64,000 nucleotides of DNA from the NCBI RefSeq assembly GCF_014638005.1, contig NZ_BMFG01000002.1, positions 420,533-484,532 of the forward strand. The letters run 5' to 3'. The notes beneath the pieces are model-generated. The model had not been told where the DNA came from, searched no databases, and worked only from the letters and a program-made list of their open reading frames with translations. The first letter of the stretch is position 1. Each line of letters opens with the position of its first letter. Source of the stretch: Flavobacterium orientale (lineage in GTDB: Bacteria; Bacteroidota; Bacteroidia; Flavobacteriales; Flavobacteriaceae). Shown here piece after piece: positions 1-9,940 of this stretch. Both the position numbers and the translations under genes were made by a program.

Positions 1-131
1 GGATCCTTCGGGTTTTATTTTTAATTTAAAAATTTTCAATCCATTTTATTTCATTGTTCTTAATCTTTTATGGACAATATTGTTATTTTATTAAAAGTTG
101 GTTTTAGGCTTAACTTTTAATTGTAAGGTCT

Positions 132-139
132 TACCTTTG
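132..139 (+). promoter_or_regulatory. -7 promoter element of ppa
   Basis: TACCTTTG matches the Bacteroidota sigma factor -7 consensus TAnnTTTG and lies 33 bases before the ppa start. No good TTTG -33 element is visible at the expected distance. The rest of bases 1-172 is AT-rich and I see no gene in it. Confidence 0.55.
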
Positions 140-172
140 TGTCCCTAATTTTTTGTAAAGAAAAAAGAACTT

Positions 173-703
173 ATGAGTCCAGCAAAACAAAAATCTTTCG
201 ATGTATTAATTGAAATACCAAAAGGAAGTCGAAATAAATATGAATACGATTTTGAATTAAAAAAAATCCGTTACGACAGAATGATTTTCTCTTCGATGAT
301 GTATCCTGCGGATTACGGATTTATTCCGGAAACCTTAGCATTAGACGGCGATCCATTGGATGTCTTGGTTTTAGTAACCGAACCTACTTTTCCGGGATGT
401 GTGATGGAAGTAAAACCAATCGGTGTTTTCCATATGGCAGACGAAAAAGGGCCTGATGAAAAAGTAATTTGTGTGCCGGTTTCAGACCCAATTTGGAATA
501 AATTAAACGACTTATCCGATGTAAACCCGCATTTACTAAAAGAAATAGAACATTTTTTCAAAGTTTATAAAGATTTAGAACAAAAAAAGGTAGATGTGGA
601 AGGTTGGGGTGATGTGAATGAAGCCAAAGAAATCATTGAACAATGTGTTGACCGTTTTGCTAATTTGGAAAACAAAGTAGCAGGTTTGTTTAGTATTCGT
701 TAA
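173..703 (+). CDS. ppa: Inorganic pyrophosphatase, family I
   Basis: This soluble cytosolic enzyme hydrolyses inorganic pyrophosphate to two phosphates and so pulls biosynthetic reactions forward. The 176-residue length is normal for bacterial family I enzymes. The core motif YGFIPETLALDGDPLDVL (about residues 48-65) and the acidic pair D90 and D95 in MADEKGPDEK match the metal-binding site of the E. coli enzyme. It is followed by its own terminator and then by the membrane pyrophosphatase, so two unrelated pyrophosphatases sit side by side. The ATG is well placed behind a TAnnTTTG promoter. The identification is secure. Confidence 0.97.
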   Translation: MSPAKQKSFDVLIEIPKGSRNKYEYDFELKKIRYDRMIFSSMMYPADYGFIPETLALDGDPLDVLVLVTEPTFPGCVMEVKPIGVFHMADEKGPDEKVICVPVSDPIWNKLNDLSDVNPHLLKEIEHFFKVYKDLEQKKVDVEGWGDVNEAKEIIEQCVDRFANLENKVAGLFSIR

Positions 704-721
704 AGATTTTACTATTTTAAT

Positions 722-760
722 AAAAAAAGCAACATTCAATTTAGATTAGTTGCTTTTTTT
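722..760 (+). terminator. Intrinsic terminator after ppa
   Basis: A 12-bp perfect stem (722-733 with 749-760) holds GCAAC/GTTGC at its tip and ends in a run of seven T. It separates ppa from hppA transcription. Confidence 0.85.
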
Positions 761-774
761 TATTCCTATTTTGT

Positions 775-782
775 TACTTTTG
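775..782 (+). promoter_or_regulatory. -7 promoter element of hppA
   Basis: TACTTTTG fits TAnnTTTG, 32 bases before the hppA ATG. A TTG at 750-752, 22 bases upstream, could serve as the -33 element although it overlaps the ppa terminator. This suggests hppA has its own promoter. Confidence 0.6.
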
Positions 783-814
783 CAATCGTTAAAAAAATTA
801 TAAAATACATAGTT

Positions 815-3214
815 ATGGATTCAATTATGATTTATGTGCCAATATTTATGGCATTATTAGGATTAGCTTTTATGTGGGCCAAAAGAGCTTGGGTTTTAAA
901 GCAAGATGCCGGAGATGGAAAGATGAAAGAGATTTCAGATTACATCTATGAAGGTGCTTTAGCCTTTCTTAAAGCCGAATATCGATTGTTGACTTACTTT
1001 GTTATTGGAGCTAGTATTGCATTAGCCGGAATATCATATGTCGTTCCAACAACACATATATTAATAGTGGTGGCTTTTATTTTTGGTGCTGTTTTTTCCG
1101 CTTTGGCAGGAAATATGGGAATGAAGATCGCTACAAAAACAAATGTTAGAACAACGCAAGCGGCTCGAACGAGTTTGCCACAAGCTTTAAAAGTTTCTTT
1201 TGGTGGTGGAACAGTTATGGGATTAGGTGTTGCCGGTTTAGCTGTTTTAGGGCTAACAGGTTTCTTCATTATATTATTCCATTTCTTTATGAATGGTACC
1301 TGGACTTCTACTAGTGACATGACAATCGTTCTTGAAACACTAGCCGGATTTTCTCTTGGTGCTGAATCAATTGCTTTATTTGCTCGTGTTGGTGGTGGTA
1401 TTTATACCAAAGCTGCCGATGTTGGTGCCGATTTAGTAGGTAAAGTAGAAGCAGGAATCCCTGAGGATGACCCTCGTAATCCTGCAACTATTGCAGATAA
1501 CGTAGGTGATAACGTAGGTGACGTTGCCGGAATGGGAGCCGATTTATTTGGTTCGTATGTAGCAACTGTTTTAGCAGCTATGGTTTTAGGAAACTATGTG
1601 ATCAAAGATATGGGCGGTTCAATTGATGATGCTTTTGGCGGAATCGGTCCAATTTTATTACCAATGGCAATTGCCGGTTTCGGAATTTTATTCTCGATCA
1701 TCGGAACGATGTTAGTAAAAATTAAAGATAACAATGCAAAAGAAAAAGAAGTACAAGGTGCTTTAAACTTAGGAAATTGGGCTTCAATTGTGTTAACAGC
1801 TATCTCTTGCTTTGTATTAGTAAAATATATGTTGCCTGAAACAATGAATATGGAATTCTTTGGTGAAGGTTTAAAAGAAATTTCATCAATGAGAGTATTC
1901 TATGCTACCATTGTTGGATTATTTGTTGGAGGTGTTATTTCATCTGTAACTGAATATTACACAGGATTAGGAACAAAACCGGTTTTGGCAATTGTACAAA
2001 AATCATCAACCGGAGCAGGAACAAACGTAATTGCCGGTTTGGCAACGGGTATGATTTCTACTTTTCCAACGGTATTAATTTTTGCAGGTGCTATTTGGGC
2101 TTCGTATGCATTAGCTGGTTTCTATGGTGTGGCTTTAGCTGCTTCAGCTATGATGGCTACAACTGCAATGCAATTAGCTATCGATGCATTCGGACCAATT
2201 TCTGATAATGCCGGTGGTATTGCTGAGATGAGTGAATTACCTAAAGAAGTTCGTACACGTACCGATATTTTAGATTCTGTTGGAAACACAACGGCTGCAA
2301 CCGGAAAAGGTTTTGCAATCGCTTCTGCAGCTTTAACTTCATTAGCGTTATTTGCGGCGTATGTAACTTTTACTGGTATTGACGGAATCAACATCTTTAA
2401 AGCTCCAGTTTTAGCGATGTTGTTCGTAGGTGGAATGATTCCGGTAGTTTTCTCTGCTTTAGCAATGAATTCAGTTGGAAAAGCAGCGATGGATATGGTG
2501 TATGAAGTGCGTCGTCAGTTTAAAGAAATTCCTGGAATCATGGAAGGAACAGGAAAACCGGAATACGGCAAATGTGTTGAAATTTCTACAAAAGCGGCAT
2601 TACGCGAAATGATGTTACCTGGAATTTTAACGATTGGTTTTCCTATTTTAATTGCAGTTTTACCTAGTTTATTAGGATACGACAATAAATTAATTGCTGA
2701 AATGTTAGGTGGTTATATGGCTGGTGTTACGGTTTCTGGTGTACTTTGGGCTGTGTTCCAAAATAATGCCGGTGGTGCTTGGGATAATGCTAAAAAATCA
2801 TTTGAAGCAGGTGTAATGATTAATGGAGAAATGACTTATAAAGGTTCAGATGCTCACAAAGCTGCCGTAACCGGAGATACTGTTGGTGACCCATTTAAAG
2901 ATACATCTGGACCATCGATGAACATCTTAATCAAATTAACTTGTTTAATTGGATTGGTAATTGCTCCAATTTTAGGAGGTCACGATGCCGTTACGGTTGT
3001 GGAAGAAGTAGAAGCTATTGAAGTTGTTGATGCAGTTGTAAAATCTGAAAACAAAGAAATCTCAATTGATAAAACAAAATCAGCTGATGGTGTTGTAACC
3101 GCAAATGTTACAATTAACACAACTGTGGACGGTGAGTCAAAAACTGCTACTCAAACTTTTGAAGGAACAGAAGAAGAAGTTAACGCAGCAATCGAAGAAT
3201 TCAAAAAGCAATAA
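815..3214 (+). CDS. hppA: Membrane-bound ion-translocating pyrophosphatase
   Basis: This polytopic inner-membrane pump couples pyrophosphate hydrolysis to H+ or Na+ export. The substrate site is clear: DVGADLVGK at residues 202-210, followed by the DNVGDNVGD repeat. Alanine follows GNTT at residue 494 (GNTTAATGKG), which in this family marks the K+-dependent type. I cannot decide between H+ and Na+ transport from sequence. About 70 extra residues follow the last membrane segment (from roughly residue 728), rich in Glu, Val and Thr. This acidic tail is not part of the conserved fold. The gene is convergent with the kinase downstream. Confidence 0.95.
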   Translation: MDSIMIYVPIFMALLGLAFMWAKRAWVLKQDAGDGKMKEISDYIYEGALAFLKAEYRLLTYFVIGASIALAGISYVVPTTHILIVVAFIFGAVFSALAGNMGMKIATKTNVRTTQAARTSLPQALKVSFGGGTVMGLGVAGLAVLGLTGFFIILFHFFMNGTWTSTSDMTIVLETLAGFSLGAESIALFARVGGGIYTKAADVGADLVGKVEAGIPEDDPRNPATIADNVGDNVGDVAGMGADLFGSYVATVLAAMVLGNYVIKDMGGSIDDAFGGIGPILLPMAIAGFGILFSIIGTMLVKIKDNNAKEKEVQGALNLGNWASIVLTAISCFVLVKYMLPETMNMEFFGEGLKEISSMRVFYATIVGLFVGGVISSVTEYYTGLGTKPVLAIVQKSSTGAGTNVIAGLATGMISTFPTVLIFAGAIWASYALAGFYGVALAASAMMATTAMQLAIDAFGPISDNAGGIAEMSELPKEVRTRTDILDSVGNTTAATGKGFAIASAALTSLALFAAYVTFTGIDGINIFKAPVLAMLFVGGMIPVVFSALAMNSVGKAAMDMVYEVRRQFKEIPGIMEGTGKPEYGKCVEISTKAALREMMLPGILTIGFPILIAVLPSLLGYDNKLIAEMLGGYMAGVTVSGVLWAVFQNNAGGAWDNAKKSFEAGVMINGEMTYKGSDAHKAAVTGDTVGDPFKDTSGPSMNILIKLTCLIGLVIAPILGGHDAVTVVEEVEAIEVVDAVVKSENKEISIDKTKSADGVVTANVTINTTVDGESKTATQTFEGTEEEVNAAIEEFKKQ

Positions 3215-3230
3215 ATTACTTTTATGATAT

Positions 3231-3268
3231 AAAAAATCCCGTTTCTTGGTTTAGAAACGGGATTTTTT
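3231..3268. terminator. Bidirectional terminator between hppA and the kinase gene
   Basis: A 16-bp perfect stem (3231-3246 with 3253-3268) around AAATCCCGTTTCT has A-run and T-run flanks. It can therefore stop transcription from both convergent genes. Confidence 0.88.
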
Positions 3269-3278
3269 TATGATTTAT

Positions 3279-3893
3279 CTAAAATAATCCGTTAAGTTCA
3301 GCGTCAATTCTGTTTAAAATCATTCCTAAATCTTCAGGATTATCAACAAAATTTATGTTATCTACATCAATAATAAGTAGTTTGCCTTTGTCATACGTTT
3401 GAATCCAAGCTTCATAACGTTCGTTTAATCTACTCAAATAATCAATAGAAATGGTGTTTTCATATTCTCTTCCTCTTTTGTGAATTTGACTTACTAAATT
3501 AGGAATAGAACTTCTCAAATATATTAGCAAATCAGGAGCTTGAACCATGCTTTCCATGAGTTCAAAGAGGGATATGTAATTTTGAAAATCACGATTGGTC
3601 ATTAAACCCATTGAATGCAAATTGGGAGCAAAAATATGAGAGTCTTCATAGATGGTTCTATCTTGAATTATCTTTTTTCCACTTTGTCTGATTTGTAAAA
3701 TCTGACGAAATCTACTGTTCAAAAAATAAATCTGTAAATTGAATGACCAACGTTCCATCTGATGATAGAAATCATCCAAATAAGGATTGTCAACTACATC
3801 TTCAAAATGAGGTTCCCATTTAAAATGTTTGGCTAACAATCTGGTTAAAGTGGTTTTTCCGGCTCCGATATTTCCTGCTATGGCTATGTGCAT
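3279..3893 (-). CDS. Deoxynucleoside kinase family protein
   Basis: This likely cytosolic enzyme phosphorylates deoxynucleosides for the salvage of DNA precursors. The P-loop GNIGAGKTT lies at residues 7-15, and QDRTIYED (about 78-85) is the family's DR[ST] motif after the substrate site. The 204-residue length is typical for dNK/dGK/dAK enzymes. Which nucleoside is used cannot be read from the sequence. The start codon overlaps the stop codon of the upstream gene (TAATG), so the two genes are translationally coupled. Confidence 0.9.
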   Translation of the reverse strand: MHIAIAGNIGAGKTTLTRLLAKHFKWEPHFEDVVDNPYLDDFYHQMERWSFNLQIYFLNSRFRQILQIRQSGKKIIQDRTIYEDSHIFAPNLHSMGLMTNRDFQNYISLFELMESMVQAPDLLIYLRSSIPNLVSQIHKRGREYENTISIDYLSRLNERYEAWIQTYDKGKLLIIDVDNINFVDNPEDLGMILNRIDAELNGLF

Positions 3894-4684
3894 TATGGTA
3901 ATTGTATTTTAAAAGTGCTTATTTCACGGTCTGTAAAAATAGTCAAAATTTGCTCTTTATAGCTAAAACTTTTGAACGATTTTCTATCTATTGTAATAGG
4001 GTTGGTTTCATTTTTACTACTATCTACCAGATACAGTTGATTGTCTTTTGAATAAATATATTCTTGAGTTGATATAAATTTTATTTCATCTGCAATAGGA
4101 ATTTTGCCTAAAGAATTTATTTTTCCAAACAAATCACAACTATAAGCATGGTTTAAAATATCAACCCAATAAAAATGATTGTAATCACTTTGATATAATT
4201 TAATAGAAGTAGAAAACGGAGTGGCCAACGGTTGGAAATTATTTTTAACCAAGTCAAACAATCCCAATTGTTGAGTAAGGTTATTAAAAAGCCACAACTT
4301 ATTTTGTGCTGCAATCCCAAAAGCACTGGCTACTATTGGCGTTTGATTTTCGGAGAAATTGATTTTTTGAATTTCGTTGAGTTGATTGTCTACAATAATA
4401 ATAGTATTGAAATCTTCATATAACAGTATTATTTTTAATGGATTCAAAAGGTCAACTTTCGTAATTTTTCCTAATGCAACATTTTTATATTGAAATAGTT
4501 CCAGATTGTCATTTTTAAAAAAAACATTGTTTTTAATATAGTAATTAAAGCCAAACTTATCTTTTCCAACAAAAGTGTCAGCATCTAAAAATTCAGTTGC
4601 TATGAATGAGGTAGCAATTGATTTCTCCTGTGAGAAAATAGTAGTAGAGATAATGACAATAATAAAAAGGAAATAAATTTTCAT
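3893..4684 (-). CDS. Secreted or surface protein, unknown function
   Basis: I do not recognise a named family. The ATG at 4684 is preferred over an in-frame GTG at 4690, because it gives a clean signal peptide (MKIYFLFIIVIIST, cleavage near FSQ-EK). The mature part is about 240 residues with regularly spaced short beta-like segments (for example LWLFNN and LYLVDSS), which suggests a small beta-propeller. It is the first gene of a two-gene operon with the deoxynucleoside kinase, its stop overlapping that gene's start. Why a periplasmic protein is coupled to a salvage kinase is unclear. Confidence 0.7.
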   Translation of the reverse strand: MKIYFLFIIVIISTTIFSQEKSIATSFIATEFLDADTFVGKDKFGFNYYIKNNVFFKNDNLELFQYKNVALGKITKVDLLNPLKIILLYEDFNTIIIVDNQLNEIQKINFSENQTPIVASAFGIAAQNKLWLFNNLTQQLGLFDLVKNNFQPLATPFSTSIKLYQSDYNHFYWVDILNHAYSCDLFGKINSLGKIPIADEIKFISTQEYIYSKDNQLYLVDSSKNETNPITIDRKSFKSFSYKEQILTIFTDREISTFKIQLP

Positions 4685-4792
4685 AAACACGAAGATACAA
4701 TTAAACCTTTAATTATAGATTAAGTCAAATAAAGAATAATTTAACAAATGTTTGGTAACTATATTTGATATTTAAAGACATATTTGTTAACG

Positions 4793-4800
4793 TAATTTTG
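4793..4800 (+). promoter_or_regulatory. -7 promoter element of the GLPGLI operon
   Basis: TAATTTTG fits TAnnTTTG and is 13 bases upstream of the ATG at 4814, giving a very short leader. Confidence 0.5.
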
Positions 4801-4813
4801 TAATTTTTAACTT

Positions 4814-5731
4814 ATGAATAAAATAGTCTCACTTTCTCTAGTTGTATTTGGTTTATTTACGACTATTCAAGCTCAAGATTTTCAAGGAATGGCTGTATAT
4901 GAATCAAAAACAAGTACGGCCGATATGACATCCGGTTTTAGAGGAAATCGTGAAATAACTCCTGAAATGCAAAAGCAAATTGAAGAACGAATGAAAAGCA
5001 TGTTTGAAAAAACTTTTATTCTGAACTTTGATAAAACCGCTTCAATTTATAAAGAAGAAGAACGTATTGAGCAACCTGGACAAGGAGGTGGCATGCGTTT
5101 TATGTCATCTATGTTAGGAGGTGGAGGAACGCATTATAAAAATGTAAAAGAAAAAACCTTTTCGGTCGACAAAGAATTTATGGGAAAAGAATTTCTGGTT
5201 AGTGATTCGTTACCCAGATTAGATTGGCAACTAAGTGGCGAAACAAAACAAATAGGAAATTATTTGTGTTTCAAAGCTACTGCAGTTCGCAAAGTAGAGC
5301 AGTCTGATTTTAGAAATTTCAGAAGAAATGCTACTGCAAAAGAGGAAAACAAAGACGAAAAGAAAGAAGAAACTAAAGAGGAAAATAAGGAAGAGAAAAA
5401 AACAACCAATTTTACAGATGGTTGGGAAATGCCAAAAGAAGTGGTCGTTACTGCTTGGTATACGCCAGACATTCCAGTTAGTCAAGGTCCGGAGAGTTAT
5501 TGGGGTTTACCTGGTTTAATATTAGAAGTTAGCGATGGAAAAACAACAATCTTGTGTTCTAAAATAGTAATCAATCCAAAAGAAAAAGCATCCATAAAAG
5601 CTCCAAAAAACGGTAAAGTTGTCACGCAACAAGAATATGATAAAATTGTTACCGAAAAAATGGAAGAAATGCGTCAAATGAATCAAGGTCAAGGTGGAAA
5701 TAGAGGTTTTCAAATGAGAGTTGGCGGATAA
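4814..5731 (+). CDS. GLPGLI family protein
   Basis: This is a predicted exported protein of the GLPGLI family (Bacteroidota, unknown biochemical function), 305 residues. A signal peptide ends near TTIQAQ-DF. The family signature appears as YWGLPGLILEVSDG at about residues 226-239. Between them lies a strongly charged Lys/Glu-rich stretch (about 175-195) of low complexity. It is followed 41 bases later by an outer-membrane beta-barrel gene; this pairing is common in the phylum and suggests that the two products work together at the envelope. Confidence 0.88.
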   Translation: MNKIVSLSLVVFGLFTTIQAQDFQGMAVYESKTSTADMTSGFRGNREITPEMQKQIEERMKSMFEKTFILNFDKTASIYKEEERIEQPGQGGGMRFMSSMLGGGGTHYKNVKEKTFSVDKEFMGKEFLVSDSLPRLDWQLSGETKQIGNYLCFKATAVRKVEQSDFRNFRRNATAKEENKDEKKEETKEENKEEKKTTNFTDGWEMPKEVVVTAWYTPDIPVSQGPESYWGLPGLILEVSDGKTTILCSKIVINPKEKASIKAPKNGKVVTQQEYDKIVTEKMEEMRQMNQGQGGNRGFQMRVGG

Positions 5732-5772
5732 TAACGCTGTAACTTTTATTTCATTTTATCAAGACATTCATT

Positions 5773-8511
5773 ATGACAAAAATTAAATTAGCATTTTTAT
5801 TTTTAGTAGTTGCAACAGGTATTCAAGCTCAAAGTATCAGATTTGAAGGTGTTATTCAAGACACATTAGGCAAACCCTTGGAAATGGCAAATGTTATGGC
5901 CATCAATCAAGAAACAAAGGGAATGGACGGCTACGGAATTACCAATGACAAAGGTAGGTTTCAATTAAGTTTAAAAGCCAATTCCAAATATACAATAAAA
6001 GTTAGTTATATAGGTTTTCAAGCTTACGAAACTACTATAGAAACAACAACAGAAGATGTTCAACAACGAATTTCTTTAAAAGAAGGCGGTTTTGCTCTTG
6101 ATGGTGTTGAAGTGGTTCAGGAAATGCCTGTTTCCATAAAAGGGGATACCATTATTTATAATGCCGATTCATTTAAAACGGGAACAGAACAAAAACTGGA
6201 AGATATTCTAAAAAGACTTCCCGGCGTTGAGGTTAATGCTGATGGTGAAATTGAAGTAGAAGGAAAGAGAGTCACACAAATGTTAGTTGACGGAAAGAAA
6301 TTCTTTGAAGGGGATACTAAACTAGGTTCCAAAAACATTCCCTCAGATGCGGTTGATAAAGTTCAGGTTTTAAGAAACTTCACAGAAGTAAGTCAACTTC
6401 GAGGTTTGGAAAACAACAATGATGACGTTGCTATTAATATTAAACTGAAAAAAGGGAAAAATAAATTTTGGTTTGGAGATATTTCTGCAGGAGCCGGACC
6501 TGATGAACGTTATGTAGTAAATCCAAAATTGTTTTATTATAGTCCAAAAACCAGCATCAATATTTTGTCAAATTTCAACAACATTGGCGATGTTCCGTTT
6601 TCTCTTAGAGATTATTTCAGATTAACAGGAGGTTCACGAAACACTATCGCAAGAAGTGGAACAAATTTTAATGTGTCAAGCAATGATTTAGGAATTTCAA
6701 CGCAACGAAACGATAGAGCAGAAGAAATAGACAATAAATTTGGTGCAATTAACGTAACGCAACAAATTTCAAAAACTTGGAATATTAGTGGATTTGGAGT
6801 TTTATCTTCAAACAAAACAACTACTAATACACAATCGCGTAACGGAATTTTTCAACCCAATTCTACAGAAATTTTAACTCAGGAAAGCAGATCAGATTTG
6901 TCAAATGTTAGAAATAATTTGGCGATTTTTAAATTTGGATCTAAATTTAAACCCAATGCCGCTTTTCAGTTTGATTATGATGTTTCTATGAGAAAGTCAT
7001 CACAATCTGAAGATAATGCTGTTTTCTCAAATTCGATAACTTTTAATCCGGATGGAAATTTAGAGCAAACCAACACTGTTTTTTCATTTAAAGAACAAGA
7101 TCCAATTGCTGTAAACCAAAGTTTAAATATGTTTTGGACACAAAATGACAAAAACACTTGGGCTCTTGAAATGCAACATTTGTATCAAGATGAAGATCCG
7201 TTCTATAATCCCGATTTAGCAAATGACCCTTTTCCTGTAATTGGTTTTGATGGTGATCAAAGTAGTTTTAATATCAATCAAAATCGTTTTGTCAAGACCA
7301 ATAAATTGGATGCAAAAATTGATTATTACTATTCGTTAAATTTGAAATCGATTTTTAATATCACTCTTGGAAATACCAATTCTTATCAGAGTTACAATTC
7401 AAGTATTTTTCAACTTTTAGATAACGGAACACAATTTTCAATTGATAATGATTTGTATAAAAACCAAGTTCAATACAGTTTTAATGATGCCTACATCGGA
7501 GCTCATTATAAATTTATCACAGGGAAATTTACGTTTAATCCCGGACTAACATTTCATAGATACAATACCTATAACGACCAGCTAAACTCAAGAGTTCGCG
7601 ATGATTTCAGTAGGCTTTTGCCGGATTTATTTGCTCAATATCAAATAAAAAAATCAGAATCACTGACATATAATTTTAGAATGGCCAATATTTTTAGTGA
7701 TATCAATTCCTTTACTCAAGGGTTTACTATCAATAACTTTAATGCTCTGGGAAGAGGTAATCGATATTTAGAAAATGCTTTACAACAAACACATTCGTTA
7801 CGCTATTTTAAATATAACTTATTTAATTTTACATCTATTTTTGGAAATTTAAACTATTCTAAAACAACAGATCCTGTAGTCAACAGAGTGTTTTTCAATC
7901 AAATTTATCAAATTAGTGAGCGTGCAAATTTAGATGTAGAAAATGAAAGTGTTAATGGAAATATTGGTTACCAACGTTCGTTCATGAAATTTTACAAAGC
8001 ATCGGTTGGTTTAAATATGAATTGGTCGCGATTCAATACACGTCGTATAAATAGTGCTGACCCTGAAAATCCTGATGCCGATTTAATTCAAACAACAGAA
8101 TCATTTGGTCAATCTTATAGGGGTTCATTAGGAACTCAATTTAAAAAATGGCCTAATGTAGAAGTTGGTTATGCGGTAACTTTAAATGATTACCAAGGCG
8201 AAACTTTTAAAACACAACAACCTTTTGTGAAAGTAGATTATTTCTTCTTGGACGGATTTTCATTTGTTGCTAATTATGATTATTATAATTATAGCAATAC
8301 ATCAGGAACGGTTGACAACAAATACGATTTCTTGAATGCAAGTTTGAATTACAGAAAGAAAGATGCAAAAATGGAATATCGAATTGGAGCAACAAACTTA
8401 CTTAATACAGGTTCCTTAAATGACGATAGTTTCAATCAAACGGGATTCAGAACTTCGCAATATTTTGTGCAACCTCGTTATATAATTTTCTCCTTGAAGT
8501 ATAATTTATAG
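5773..8511 (+). CDS. Outer-membrane beta-barrel protein with carboxypeptidase-like N-terminal domain
   Basis: This 912-residue protein resembles TonB-dependent receptors. After the signal peptide (ending near GIQAQ-SI) comes a carboxypeptidase-regulatory-like beta-sandwich at about residues 25-110 (GKPLEMANVMAINQ, GRFQLSLKAN). A plug-like region follows (DILKRLPGVEVNADGEIEVEG, about 143-165). The rest is made of aromatic, beta-rich strands typical of the barrel, ending in the phenylalanine-containing strand YIIFSLKYNL. No clear TonB box was identified. It forms an operon with the preceding GLPGLI gene. The substrate is unknown. Confidence 0.85.
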   Translation: MTKIKLAFLFLVVATGIQAQSIRFEGVIQDTLGKPLEMANVMAINQETKGMDGYGITNDKGRFQLSLKANSKYTIKVSYIGFQAYETTIETTTEDVQQRISLKEGGFALDGVEVVQEMPVSIKGDTIIYNADSFKTGTEQKLEDILKRLPGVEVNADGEIEVEGKRVTQMLVDGKKFFEGDTKLGSKNIPSDAVDKVQVLRNFTEVSQLRGLENNNDDVAINIKLKKGKNKFWFGDISAGAGPDERYVVNPKLFYYSPKTSINILSNFNNIGDVPFSLRDYFRLTGGSRNTIARSGTNFNVSSNDLGISTQRNDRAEEIDNKFGAINVTQQISKTWNISGFGVLSSNKTTTNTQSRNGIFQPNSTEILTQESRSDLSNVRNNLAIFKFGSKFKPNAAFQFDYDVSMRKSSQSEDNAVFSNSITFNPDGNLEQTNTVFSFKEQDPIAVNQSLNMFWTQNDKNTWALEMQHLYQDEDPFYNPDLANDPFPVIGFDGDQSSFNINQNRFVKTNKLDAKIDYYYSLNLKSIFNITLGNTNSYQSYNSSIFQLLDNGTQFSIDNDLYKNQVQYSFNDAYIGAHYKFITGKFTFNPGLTFHRYNTYNDQLNSRVRDDFSRLLPDLFAQYQIKKSESLTYNFRMANIFSDINSFTQGFTINNFNALGRGNRYLENALQQTHSLRYFKYNLFNFTSIFGNLNYSKTTDPVVNRVFFNQIYQISERANLDVENESVNGNIGYQRSFMKFYKASVGLNMNWSRFNTRRINSADPENPDADLIQTTESFGQSYRGSLGTQFKKWPNVEVGYAVTLNDYQGETFKTQQPFVKVDYFFLDGFSFVANYDYYNYSNTSGTVDNKYDFLNASLNYRKKDAKMEYRIGATNLLNTGSLNDDSFNQTGFRTSQYFVQPRYIIFSLKYNL

Positions 8512-8531
8512 TATAAAATTGAACCTAAAAT

Positions 8532-8566
8532 AAAAAGGCTTCTGATTTTGTTTCAGAAGCCTTTTT
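8532..8566. terminator. Bidirectional terminator between the barrel gene and metK
   Basis: A 14-bp perfect stem (8532-8545 with 8553-8566) has the core GGCTTCTGA/TCAGAAGCC and A/T flanks. It serves both convergent genes. Confidence 0.87.
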
Positions 8567-8584
8567 AGTATAATATAAATTAAT

Positions 8585-9835
8585 TTACAGTTTAAAAGCT
8601 GCTTTAACCTGATCTACAAAATCTAGTTTTTCCCAAGTAAACAATTCCACTTCAACGGTTTTTGATAAACCTCCCGGTGCTGTAAAAGTTTTCGTTACGG
8701 TTTCAGGTTTTCTTCCCATATGACCATAAGCTGCAGTTTCACTATAGATAGGATTTCTTAATTTCAAACGTTGCTCAATAAAGTAAGGACGCATATCAAA
8801 AATGCTTTCAACGATAGAACTGATTTCTCCGTCTTTTAAATTTACTTTTGCCGTGCCGTAAGTGTTAACATTAATTGATGTTGGTTTTGCCACTCCAATG
8901 GCATAAGAAACTTGTACTAATATTTCATCACATAATCCCGCAGCGACTAAGTTTTTAGCAATATGACGGGTAGCATAAGCTGCAGAACGATCCACTTTAG
9001 ATGGGTCTTTCCCTGAAAAAGCACCTCCGCCATGAGCACCTTTTCCACCATAAGTATCCACAATAATTTTTCTTCCGGTTAAACCGGTATCACCATGTGG
9101 ACCACCAATTACAAATTTTCCGGTTGGATTGATGTGATAGGTGATGTTGTCATTAAATAAATGAGCATATTGTGGGTATTTAGCTTTAATTCTTGGAATT
9201 AAGATAGCAACTAAATCACTTTTGATTTTAGCCAACATTTCTGCTTCCGGTCCAAAATCATCGTGCTGCGTTGAAATTACAATAGCATCAATTCTAACAG
9301 GTTTGTTATCGTCTGAATATTCTAGAGTCACCTGTGATTTTGCATCAGGACGTAAATAGGTAATTTCTTTGTTTTCTCTACGTAAATTGGCTAATTCAAT
9401 TAAAATTGCATGCGATAAATCCAATGCTAAAGGCATGTAGTTTTCAGTTTCATTTGTGGCATAACCAAACATCATTCCTTGATCACCGGCACCTTGGTCT
9501 TCTTTGTTAGCTCTGTCAACACCTTGATTAATATCGCTCGATTGCTCATGTATTGCAGATAAGATGCCGCAAGAGTTGGCCTCAAACATGTATTCACTTT
9601 TGGTGTAACCAATTTTTTTAATAACATCTCTTGCAATTTGCTGTACATCTAAATAGGTGTTCGATTTAACTTCACCTGCTAGAATCACTTGTCCGGTTGT
9701 AACTAAAGTTTCACAGGCTACTTTTGATTCCGGATCAAATGCTAAAAAGTTATCAATTAAAGCGTCACTGATTTGATCGGCTACTTTGTCAGGATGTCCT
9801 TCACTTACCGACTCTGACGTAAATAGATATGCCAT
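8585..9835 (-). CDS. metK: S-adenosylmethionine synthetase
   Basis: The cytosolic enzyme makes S-adenosylmethionine from methionine and ATP. The 416-residue length fits. Hallmarks are [20 protein letters not shown] near the N-terminus, [12 protein letters not shown] (about residues 117-128), and the P-loop-like [19 protein letters not shown] (about 271-289). It ends convergently with the barrel gene. Its upstream leader has a perfect -33/-7 promoter and contains a 15-codon Cys-containing ORF and a hairpin, all described separately. Together with metY, metX, hom, metH and metF it completes the methionine-SAM pathway in this window. Confidence 0.97.
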   Translation of the reverse strand: MAYLFTSESVSEGHPDKVADQISDALIDNFLAFDPESKVACETLVTTGQVILAGEVKSNTYLDVQQIARDVIKKIGYTKSEYMFEANSCGILSAIHEQSSDINQGVDRANKEDQGAGDQGMMFGYATNETENYMPLALDLSHAILIELANLRRENKEITYLRPDAKSQVTLEYSDDNKPVRIDAIVISTQHDDFGPEAEMLAKIKSDLVAILIPRIKAKYPQYAHLFNDNITYHINPTGKFVIGGPHGDTGLTGRKIIVDTYGGKGAHGGGAFSGKDPSKVDRSAAYATRHIAKNLVAAGLCDEILVQVSYAIGVAKPTSINVNTYGTAKVNLKDGEISSIVESIFDMRPYFIEQRLKLRNPIYSETAAYGHMGRKPETVTKTFTAPGGLSKTVEVELFTWEKLDFVDQVKAAFKL

Positions 9836-9898
9836 AATTATTTTTTTAATTTTACTGAATTACTTCAGGATTAATAAATATAAACTAGGAAAAAAAGG

Positions 9899-9940
9899 GG
9901 AGACTGCAAAAAATAACTAAAGTAGAAAGCTGCTTTAGCA
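9899..9940 (-). promoter_or_regulatory. Hairpin and U-tract in the metK leader
   Basis: On the minus strand, CTAAAG and CTTTAG form a short stem around a 10-nt loop, extended imperfectly by A6/T6 runs and followed by a T-rich tract. It is terminator-like but weak. It overlaps the stop codon of the short ORF at 9935-9982, so translation of that ORF could affect folding. It is not a riboswitch class I recognise. Confidence 0.35.

Noticed and set aside
5231..5485. Minus-strand frames inside the GLPGLI gene
   Set aside because: They are Phe/Ser-rich antisense images of a Lys/Glu-rich stretch in the real gene.
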